Of a DNA stretch of 64,000 bases, positions 35,410 through 42,957 are shown in pieces (the first letter of the stretch is position 1; every line of letters begins with the position of its first letter). The stretch is from assembly GCF_001042715.1 (NCBI RefSeq), contig NZ_CP009687.1, positions 496,001 through 560,000 on the forward strand, written 5' to 3'. Source of the DNA: Clostridium aceticum. GTDB taxonomy: Bacteria > Bacillota > Clostridia > Peptostreptococcales > Natronincolaceae. The notes beneath the pieces are model-generated. The model searched no databases. It saw only the letters and a program-made list of their open reading frames with translations, and was not told the origin of the DNA. The position numbers and the translations under genes are program-made.

Positions 35410-36714
35410 ATGGCGAAAGTAGTAACAATGCCAAAACTGGGACTAACAATGACAGAAGGTAAATTGACAAAATGGTATAAAGCAGAGGGAGAAGAAATTC
35501 AAGCAGGAGAAGTATTTTTTGATGTTACCACCGACAAGCTTACTAACGAAGTAGAAGCCACAGAAAGCGGAATTGTGAGAAAACTACTGGTGAAGGAGGA
35601 AGATGTTGTAGAATGCTTAAAGCCAGTGGCTATCATTGCTGCTGTGGATGAAGATATATCTTCTTTAGTGACAGCGTCAGGAGGTACAAGGGATGAAGCA
35701 ATTGACGTACAAATCAGTAATGAAAATATTGAAAAGGCTTCAGTTGATAAGGCAAAAGAGAGAAGACGAATAAAAGCTTCTCCAATAGCAAAAAAGTTAG
35801 CTGAGGAAAAAAATCTTGATCTTGAGCTTGTAACAGGAACAGGTCCTAATGGAAGAATCACATTGGAAGATGTAGAAAATTATATAAATAATCATGCAAA
35901 AAAGGTAAAAGCTTCTCCAATGGCTGAAAAAACCGCAGGTGCTTTTGGTATAGATTTATGTGAGATTAAAAAGGATTCAAGAATTATGAAGGAAGATGTG
36001 TATAATTATCTAAGGGATAAGGCACAGGTCCAAGGAAATCTGATAGAAACAAGAATCCCAATGAACCAGATGAGACAAATTATTGCCAATAGGATGTCTG
36101 AAAGTTGGAAGGTATCACCGGCTGTAACCTTTGACATAAAAGTAGATGTTACCAGGTTAAAAGAAATTAGAAATTGGTTGAAGAGTACCTGTAAGGTTAC
36201 ATTTACAGACCTATTGGTTAAAATTATTGCAACAACTCTGTTGGAATTTCCATACTTAAACAGCAGAATCGAAAATGATGAGATTATTACACGCAATTAT
36301 GCTAATATTGGTGTTGCTGTTGCTTTAGAAGGTGGTCTTGTTGTACCCGTCGTTAAATATGCCAATGAAAAAGGGCTAAGGCAGATTTCAGGTGAAGTAA
36401 AAGAATTGGCGGAAAAAGCAAGGAATAATGCGTTAAACCAGGAAGATATGACAGAAGGAACTTTTACGATTACCAACCTTGGGATGTACGGTATAGAGTC
36501 CTTTTCCCCAATTATTAATCAGCCGGAGGTAGCTATTTTAGGTGTCAATACCATCACCGAAACATCTGTTGTGGTCAATGGGGAGATTGTGATTAAACCA
36601 TTGATGAACTTAAGTCTTACGGCAGACCACAGAGTAGTAGATGGAGCGATAGCTGCACAATTTTTAGCAAAGGTAAAAGAATATATTGAGAAGCCAGAGA
36701 TGTTATTACTATAG
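35410..36714 (+). CDS. acoC: Acetoin dehydrogenase E2 component (dihydrolipoamide acetyltransferase)
   Basis: Core of the complex, 434 residues; moves the acetyl group from the lipoyl arm to CoA. The lipoyl domain (1-80) has Lys43 in TTDKLTNE for lipoylation. Two peripheral-subunit-binding motifs follow: a canonical one (ASPIAKKLAEEKNLDLELVTG, then TGPNGRITLEDV, about 119-157) and a second, degenerate one (ASPMAEKTAGAFGIDL, then RIMKEDVYNYL, about 168-203) lacking the GTGPNGR segment. The catalytic domain runs from about 215, ending in TADHRVVDG with the active-site His and Asp. The ribosome site is GAGGAGG. Confidence 0.94.
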   Translation: MAKVVTMPKLGLTMTEGKLTKWYKAEGEEIQAGEVFFDVTTDKLTNEVEATESGIVRKLLVKEEDVVECLKPVAIIAAVDEDISSLVTASGGTRDEAIDVQISNENIEKASVDKAKERRRIKASPIAKKLAEEKNLDLELVTGTGPNGRITLEDVENYINNHAKKVKASPMAEKTAGAFGIDLCEIKKDSRIMKEDVYNYLRDKAQVQGNLIETRIPMNQMRQIIANRMSESWKVSPAVTFDIKVDVTRLKEIRNWLKSTCKVTFTDLLVKIIATTLLEFPYLNSRIENDEIITRNYANIGVAVALEGGLVVPVVKYANEKGLRQISGEVKELAEKARNNALNQEDMTEGTFTITNLGMYGIESFSPIINQPEVAILGVNTITETSVVVNGEIVIKPLMNLSLTADHRVVDGAIAAQFLAKVKEYIEKPEMLLL

Positions 36715-36737
36715 AAAATTTTATAGGGGGTTAAAAA

Positions 36738-38126
36738 ATGAAAGTTGTTGTCATTGGAGGAGGACCTGGAGGATATGTAGCAGCCATCAGGGCGGCACAG
36801 CTAGGGGCAGAAGTTACACTTGTAGAGAAGAAATACATAGGGGGAACCTGTTTAAATGTTGGTTGTATCCCTACAAAGGTGCTGCTTCACACTGCTGAAT
36901 TATATACTACTTTAGAAAAAGAATCGAAGAAACTAGGGATACAAATTGAAAAACTTGATATTGATTGGAAAAAACTTCAACAGAGAAAAAAGACAGTAGT
37001 GAGTCAATTAATCGGTGGAATAAATATGCTTTTAAAATCCAATAAGGTTAAGGTGATAATGGGTGAAGCATCTTTTTTAAATGAGAATCAGTTAGAGGTT
37101 CAACTGGAGGAAGGAAAGAAAGCAGCAGTAGATTTTGATTATGCAATTATTGCTACAGGTTCAAAGCCCTTGATCCTTCCAATACCAGGAGCTGACTTAG
37201 AAGGGGTGATTACAAGTGATGAAGCCCTTTCTTTAGAAGAGATCCCTAAGAGTATGCTGGTGATAGGCGGCGGTGTTATAGGAAGCGAATTTGCCAGCAT
37301 TTATAGCAGTATGGGAACAAAGGTAACAATCGTTGAGGCTCTTCCAAATATTGTAGCTGCAATGGATCAGGAGGTCACTGATTATCTTGTGAAAGCATTG
37401 AAAAAAGCTAGAGTGGATATTCATACAGATACAAAAGTAGAAGGGATTGAAAAAACTAAAACAGGTCTAAGGGTGAAGACAGTATCTAAAGAAGGAAGCA
37501 AATCCTTTGAAGTAGAAAAAGTTCTTTTATCTATAGGAAGAAAGCCTGTGACTGAAAACATGGGGTTAGAAAAAATTGGCGTGAAATTAAATAAAGACAA
37601 AATCATTACAAACAAAAAATTTCAAACAAACATCAATAATATTTATGGGATTGGAGATTGCAGAGGAGAAATCATGCTGGCACATGTGGCTTCAGCAGAA
37701 GGAATCGTTGCTGTTGAAGGCATTATGGGAAAAACTTCGAAAATTGATTTTAAAACAATTCCTTATGCAGTATATACCAAACCAGAATTAGCAGCGGTGG
37801 GTATGACAGAAAAGCAGGCGAAGGAGAAGGGATATGAAACCAAAACAGGAAAATTCCCTTTATATGCTAATGGTAAGTCTTTAATTATGGGGGAAGCTAA
37901 TGGCTTGGTAAAATATGTCGTAGATGCAAAAACGGAAGAGATTTTAGGGCTTCATATGGCAGGACCGAGGGCAACAGAATTGATTGTGGAAGGCGCACTT
38001 GCACTAAGACTAGAAGCCACTATTGAAGAAATAGCAACAACAATACATGCACACCCTACAGTAGGAGAATCCCTTCATGAAGCAGTTCACGCTGTTCATA
38101 ATATGGCCATTCATTTACCTAAGTAA
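36738..38126 (+). CDS. acoL: Dihydrolipoamide dehydrogenase (E3)
   Basis: Flavoprotein of 462 residues that reoxidises the dihydrolipoyl arm of AcoC with NAD+. FAD-binding GGGPGGYVAA at the N-terminus, redox disulfide Cys38/Cys43 in GGTCLNVGC, NAD-binding GGGVIGSEFAS and the C-terminal catalytic HAHPT are all present. It lacks the N-terminal lipoyl domain some E3s carry. Last gene of the aco operon, followed by a hairpin. Confidence 0.95.
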   Translation: MKVVVIGGGPGGYVAAIRAAQLGAEVTLVEKKYIGGTCLNVGCIPTKVLLHTAELYTTLEKESKKLGIQIEKLDIDWKKLQQRKKTVVSQLIGGINMLLKSNKVKVIMGEASFLNENQLEVQLEEGKKAAVDFDYAIIATGSKPLILPIPGADLEGVITSDEALSLEEIPKSMLVIGGGVIGSEFASIYSSMGTKVTIVEALPNIVAAMDQEVTDYLVKALKKARVDIHTDTKVEGIEKTKTGLRVKTVSKEGSKSFEVEKVLLSIGRKPVTENMGLEKIGVKLNKDKIITNKKFQTNINNIYGIGDCRGEIMLAHVASAEGIVAVEGIMGKTSKIDFKTIPYAVYTKPELAAVGMTEKQAKEKGYETKTGKFPLYANGKSLIMGEANGLVKYVVDAKTEEILGLHMAGPRATELIVEGALALRLEATIEEIATTIHAHPTVGESLHEAVHAVHNMAIHLPK

Positions 38127-38146
38127 AACTGTATTAAAACCTACAC

Positions 38147-38180
38147 AGCCCATAGTGCCATACTATGGGCTTAAATTATT
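38147..38180 (+). terminator. Terminator of the aco operon
   Basis: Ten-bp stem (38147-38156 with 38162-38171) followed by an AT-rich, only partly T tail. Confidence 0.65.
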
Positions 38181-38284
38181 TTAAGTAAAATGATAGGCAG
38201 GATATTCAGTGTAAATGGAGAATAATTACAAATAAAGTTTCGTATTATTGTTATAAAAAAACAATTATTTCAGGGGGGTTCAGC

Positions 38285-39328
38285 ATGACATATAAGTTTG
38301 CTGATTTTGTTGATATTTCTAAAATCCAGGAACTGACAAATCTTTTTTACAAAGCGACGGGTATTCTTACTGGGATTCTTGACCTAGAAGGAAATATTTT
38401 AACCGCTTCGGGCTGGAATGAGATTTGTACGAAATTTCATCGGACCAATTCAAAGGCAAGAGATAAATGTATTGAGAGCGATACCTATATTCATAAAGTA
38501 TTAGTGGAGAATAAAAATTATAAAATTTATCAATGTCAAAACGGACTAATTGATGCGGTAGCCCCTGTAATTGTGCAAGAAGAACATATTGCAAACGTAT
38601 TCACTGGCCAACTCTTATTAGGTAAGCCGGATTTAGATTTCTTTATTAAACAAGCTAGAGAATTTGGATTCGATGAATCTGAGTATGTAAGAGCACTATT
38701 AGAAATTCCAATCATTGAAGAAAAAAGATTGAAGCATATTATGGCTTATCTTTGCTGTTTTGCAGAAATACTAGGGGAAATGGGGATGAAGGAACTGAAA
38801 ATTCTGGAATCACAAGCAGAAATTCATACGGCAAATGAAGACTTAGAGAATTCTCAGAAAATACTAATAGCTACCCTAGAAGAATTGAGGGATCAATATG
38901 ATAAATTGCAGGAAAAGGAAAATTTCGCAAGAGAAAGTGAAAAGCGTTGGAAATATGCTATTGAAGGAACTGGTCTGATCGTTTGGGACTGGAATATAAA
39001 CCATAACGAAGTTTACTTTTCAAAAGCTTATAAAAGTTTGCTGGGATTTGAAGCAAATGAGTTTATTGGGGATACCAAAGAATATATAAATAGAATTCAT
39101 CCAGAGGATCGTAAAGATGTTTTGAGGGAAATGAGAAAATATTTAGATGGAGATATCCTGTTTTATCACAGTGGGTACCGTATAAAAGATAAAGAAGGTA
39201 ATTACAAATGGATTGTCTCAAAGGGACGGGTTATGGAAAGAGACCAAGAAAATAAACCTACAAGAATGGTGGGTACTCTTACAGATGTTACGATGCGTTT
39301 TCAAAAATCTCAAAAGATACCTAAATAA
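38285..39328 (+). CDS. PocR-domain and PAS-domain sensor without output domain
   Basis: A 347-residue cytoplasmic protein. An N-terminal PocR-type ligand-binding domain (about 8-165; QELTNLFYKATGILTGILD, conserved Cys in ARDKC, IYQCQNGL) is joined by a predicted coiled coil (about 168-215) to a PAS_3 domain (about 218-335; WDWNINHNEVYFS, NRIHPEDR, GTLTDVT). Such proteins normally continue into a kinase, GGDEF or AraC domain; this one stops right after PAS and has a strong terminator. PocR domains sense small molecules such as propanediol derivatives. It may act by binding another protein or be a truncated regulator. Confidence 0.85.
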   Translation: MTYKFADFVDISKIQELTNLFYKATGILTGILDLEGNILTASGWNEICTKFHRTNSKARDKCIESDTYIHKVLVENKNYKIYQCQNGLIDAVAPVIVQEEHIANVFTGQLLLGKPDLDFFIKQAREFGFDESEYVRALLEIPIIEEKRLKHIMAYLCCFAEILGEMGMKELKILESQAEIHTANEDLENSQKILIATLEELRDQYDKLQEKENFARESEKRWKYAIEGTGLIVWDWNINHNEVYFSKAYKSLLGFEANEFIGDTKEYINRIHPEDRKDVLREMRKYLDGDILFYHSGYRIKDKEGNYKWIVSKGRVMERDQENKPTRMVGTLTDVTMRFQKSQKIPK

Positions 39329-39367
39329 GAATTTGTTTTAATAGACAAATCTGTAGGTAGTTAATTT

Positions 39368-39413
39368 AAAAGTCAGCGTATCTTTGCTTTTTAAAAGATA
39401 CGCTGACTTTTTC
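39368..39413. terminator. Terminator after the PocR-PAS gene
   Basis: An 18-bp perfect stem (39368-39385 with 39394-39411) with A-rich and T-rich flanks; it can work in both directions. Confidence 0.92.
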
Positions 39414-39601
39414 TCAATACATATGTACTGAAGTAAAAATTCAGTTATAAACCATAGGGGCTTACACCTATATAATGATATTAATGACAATAGCATCAAG
39501 GGATTTTCATCTTTTTGATAGTATGTAAAAAATAACATTTGATAAGATAAATAAAAGACTCGATAGTTTTACAAAAAATACTTGGTAATCTCTTTATAAA
39601 G

Positions 39602-40096
39602 CTATCTGTAGTTAGTAAATTGCAGGTTCATAGGTAAATCAGCATTTTTCAAAGCTTGAATTACAGCTTGAAGATCGTCTCTGTTTTTGCCAGATACTCG
39701 AACAACATCTCCTTGAACAGATGCTTGTACCTTTACTTTTAAGCCTTTAATCAATGTAGTGATCTTTTTAGCCTCTTCTTGACTAATTCCCTGCTTAATT
39801 TTGATTACTTGCTTCATTCTTCCACCTAAAGAACTTTCAGGCTTCTTGTAATCTAAAGCTTTAAGGGATACATTTCTTTTAGCAAGTTTACTTTGAAAGA
39901 TATCTACTACGTTTCTAAGTTTAAAGTCATCAGATGTAACAATAACAACTTCATCATCATTTTTTTCAACAGTAGTATTACTTCCTTTAAAGTCAAATCT
40001 TTGAGCAATTTCCTTTTCTGTCTGGGTGAGGGCATTTGTAACTTCTTGCATATCAACCTCAGAGACAATATCAAAAGAACTATCTTTTGCTGCCAT
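39602..40096 (-). CDS. YajQ-family nucleotide-binding protein
   Basis: A 164-residue protein of the conserved YajQ family. The SSFDIVSEVDMQEV N-terminus, QRFDFKGS, KKPESSLGG and the final LPMNLQFTNYR are diagnostic. Members bind nucleotides, and a Xanthomonas member binds cyclic di-GMP; function in Clostridia is unknown. The start at 40096 follows GGAGTG by six bases; a GTG nine bases earlier overlaps that site. Confidence 0.93.
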   Translation of the reverse strand: MAAKDSSFDIVSEVDMQEVTNALTQTEKEIAQRFDFKGSNTTVEKNDDEVVIVTSDDFKLRNVVDIFQSKLAKRNVSLKALDYKKPESSLGGRMKQVIKIKQGISQEEAKKITTLIKGLKVKVQASVQGDVVRVSGKNRDDLQAVIQALKNADLPMNLQFTNYR

Positions 40097-40448
40097 AGTT
40101 ATCACTCCATTTCAACATCTTTTACCAATATTATAGCCATATTACCATAAAAAAACAAGTGTAAGCTTTAGCGAAAGCCCTATTGAAGCAAAGTTAAGGG
40201 GAGAATTAGCAGCTAAAATATAAAAATTAGCTTTATTTTTTAAAAAAGTATACATATTGTTCAAAAAAAAAGAAAAAAATATCTAAGAAAATATAGGCAG
40301 TAACACAGTAATTGATCAACGAAAGGATATAATCTAAAAGTTTTGTAAAACTTTAAAAGGTCAAGACGATTGAAGTCTTTTTTTTTATGAATAGAAATGA
40401 AGCCTTCTCACAAAATAACTATAAATAGAAAAAATATTAAAGAATGGA
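40097..40448. promoter_or_regulatory. Leader region of the nucleotidyltransferase/glucan synthase operon
   Basis: About 350 bases without a gene. A TATAAT at 40328-40333 may be a -10. It is followed by a palindrome AAAGTTTTGTAAAACTTT (40337-40354) and a short hairpin with a long T-run (about 40363-40387) that looks like a weak terminator, so the operon may be attenuated. No known riboswitch was recognised. Confidence 0.45.
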
Positions 40449-42917
40449 GTGATTATCATAAAAGCTATTATAATGGCAGGCGGAAAAGGAACGAGACTTA
40501 AGCCTCTTACGTGTAGTATGCCAAAGCCAATGGTTCCTATTTTAAATAAACCTACCATGGAGTATACGATTCAATTGCTCAAACAGCATGAAATAAAAGA
40601 TATTGCCGTGACGATTGCCCATCTCCCCACAGTTATAACCGATTACTTTGCTACAGGAAAAAAATGGGGTGTTAACCTAGAATACTTCATTGAAGATGTT
40701 CCATTAGGAACGGGTGGCAGTGTAAAAAATGCTGAAAACTTTATTGACGATACCTTTATTGTATTGAGTGGTGATTCATTAACAGATATAAACATTGAAA
40801 AAGCCTTAGCTTTTCATAAAAGCAGGCAATCTAAGGCAACTTTAATTTTAAAAAATGAGCCTGTACCCATAGAATATGGTGTTGTTATTACAAATGCTGA
40901 TGGAAAAGTTACTAGATTTCTTGAGAAGCCTAGTTGGGGAGAAGTTTTTAGTAATACGATTAATACGGGGATGTATATTTTAGAACCTGAAGTGCTTCAA
41001 TATTATCAAAAAGGTGAAAACTTTGATTTTAGTAAGGATCTTTTCCCAAAATTACTGGCGGATGAGATACCTATGTATGGGTATATTACTGAAGATTATT
41101 GGTCGGATGTAGGGGCATTAAACTCTTATACGCAGACTCATTTCGATATATTAGAGGGCAAGGTAAATATTGAAATAGACGGTCATCAAATAGAGGATGG
41201 CATATGGATTGGTGAAGGAACACAGCTAAGCAGCCAAGTAATCTTAAATTCGCCAGTATACATAGGGAAAAACTGTATTCTACAAGAAGGAAGTAAGTTA
41301 GATGCCTATACTGTTATAGGGGATTATTCTACCATCAGTAAAGATGTATCTATAAAGAGAAGTATTATTTGGAGCCATTCTAAGATAGGAAAAGATACCC
41401 ACTGTAGAGGTGCTGTTATATGCAATAATGTTGAAACAAAAAAAAATGTAGAAATCTATGAGAATGCTGTTATTGGCGAAGGAAGTCAGTTAGCAGAGGG
41501 CGTAATTGTCAAACCTGATATTAAGCTTTGGCCCCATAAAAAAATTGATGAGAACACCATCGTCAATCAAAATTTGGTGTGGGGAACAAAGGCTTCTAAA
41601 ACCATTTTTGGTTACAAAGATGTTTCAGGACAAATTAATATTGAAATAAGTCCGGAGTTTGCTTCAAGACTAGGTACCGCCTTTGCTTCTTCTTTGAAGG
41701 AGGAAAGTACAATCATCATAAGCAGTGATTCCTTCCATGCAAGCCATCTTATTAAGAATGCTTTAATGACGGGCATAGCTTCGACCGGGGCGGGGGTTAT
41801 GGATATAGGCAGTGTCGTTATGCCAGCAAACCGTTTTGCAGTTAGACATTTTAAAGGCAATGGCGGGGTTCATGTAAGGATGGATTATACAGATCATAAT
41901 TTAGTACATATTGAACTGGTAGATAAAAACGGTGCTAATATTCAAAGAGCAGCAGAAAGAGAAATAGAGAATCTGTTTAATCGAGAAGATTTTAAGCGAT
42001 GTAATGCAGATCAAATTAAGTCAGTAATTCATATAGAAAATTTCAAAGATTTTTATATAAGCAATGGCATGAAGTTGCTAAAAAATATTTCTGATTTAAA
42101 AAGAAAAGCCCCCACAATACTCATAAGCTGTAAATCTGAGGCAATACAACAATTGACATCAGAATTTTTAAGAAGTATAGGCTGTGGTGTACAGGAAGAC
42201 TACAGAATAAAAGGATTTGCAAAAGCAAAGGATTATTTGATGGATATGAAACAGCAAGTGGTGATGGGAAATGTAGATTTAGGGGCAATGATTACCGAAG
42301 ATGGAGAAAAACTTATCTTAATAGATAAGCAGGGAAGAGTGATTCAACAGGAAAAGTATGATGCTCTGACGGCAATGATGCTACTGAAGGAAGGAAATAA
42401 AAATAAGCTTATTTTGCCCTACACTTCTCCCTATATGATTGAAAAAATGGCCAAAGATCATAATGTAGAAGTGATGCGTGTAAAGTCTAACCCAGCAAGT
42501 ATTATGAATGCTATGTTAAGTACTGAAGAGCAGGGAATATCCCAATATATATTAAGTTACAATGCTACTTGGGCTATAGGTATGATTCTAGATTTTTTAG
42601 TGGAAAGAAATATGGTTTTAGAAGACTTAGTAAATGAGATGCCTGATCTATACTATATCAAGGAAAAAATTCCTTGTGATTGGCAGGACAAGGGTAGAGT
42701 AATTCGTCAATTGGTGGAGGACAACGAAAGTCAAAATATCGAATTGTTTGAGGGAGTAAAAATAAAGGATGAAAGAGGTTGGGCATTGATTTTGCCAGAT
42801 AGTGAAAAACCACTATTTAATATTTATACTGAAGGATTTTCTGAAGAATATGCACAAGAACTTTCCCTATTCTTTCGCGAAAAAGTGAAGGAATTATTGA
42901 AAAATCAAGGGCAATAA
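40449..42917 (+). CDS. NDP-sugar pyrophosphorylase fused to degenerate phosphomannomutase domain
   Basis: An 822-residue fusion. Residues 1-235 form a nucleotidyltransferase (KAIIMAGGKGTRLKPLT, then PKPMVPILNKP, LSGDSLTDI, INTGMYILEP), about 250-360 a left-handed beta-helix (hexapeptide repeats), and about 385-815 a phosphohexomutase-like region. In that region the usual phosphoserine loop (S-x-S-H-N-P) reads VHVRMDYTDHN and the DGDxDR metal site reads TEDGEKL, so mutase activity is unlikely. The NTP-transferase half appears intact; likely product GDP-mannose or a related NDP-sugar. The start is unusual: GTG at 40449 overlaps the GGAG site. The next gene, 40 bases on, is the giant glucan synthase, suggesting shared glycan synthesis. 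Confidence 0.85.
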   Translation: MIIIKAIIMAGGKGTRLKPLTCSMPKPMVPILNKPTMEYTIQLLKQHEIKDIAVTIAHLPTVITDYFATGKKWGVNLEYFIEDVPLGTGGSVKNAENFIDDTFIVLSGDSLTDINIEKALAFHKSRQSKATLILKNEPVPIEYGVVITNADGKVTRFLEKPSWGEVFSNTINTGMYILEPEVLQYYQKGENFDFSKDLFPKLLADEIPMYGYITEDYWSDVGALNSYTQTHFDILEGKVNIEIDGHQIEDGIWIGEGTQLSSQVILNSPVYIGKNCILQEGSKLDAYTVIGDYSTISKDVSIKRSIIWSHSKIGKDTHCRGAVICNNVETKKNVEIYENAVIGEGSQLAEGVIVKPDIKLWPHKKIDENTIVNQNLVWGTKASKTIFGYKDVSGQINIEISPEFASRLGTAFASSLKEESTIIISSDSFHASHLIKNALMTGIASTGAGVMDIGSVVMPANRFAVRHFKGNGGVHVRMDYTDHNLVHIELVDKNGANIQRAAEREIENLFNREDFKRCNADQIKSVIHIENFKDFYISNGMKLLKNISDLKRKAPTILISCKSEAIQQLTSEFLRSIGCGVQEDYRIKGFAKAKDYLMDMKQQVVMGNVDLGAMITEDGEKLILIDKQGRVIQQEKYDALTAMMLLKEGNKNKLILPYTSPYMIEKMAKDHNVEVMRVKSNPASIMNAMLSTEEQGISQYILSYNATWAIGMILDFLVERNMVLEDLVNEMPDLYYIKEKIPCDWQDKGRVIRQLVEDNESQNIELFEGVKIKDERGWALILPDSEKPLFNIYTEGFSEEYAQELSLFFREKVKELLKNQGQ

Positions 42918-42957
42918 TGCCTTTGATTTTCTTGAAAACAAAGGAGATGAAATACAT

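Noticed and set aside
34878-35411. Minus-strand frame of 177 codons opposite acoX
   Set aside because: Shadow frame; acoX has the NAD-kinase-like motifs and operon context.
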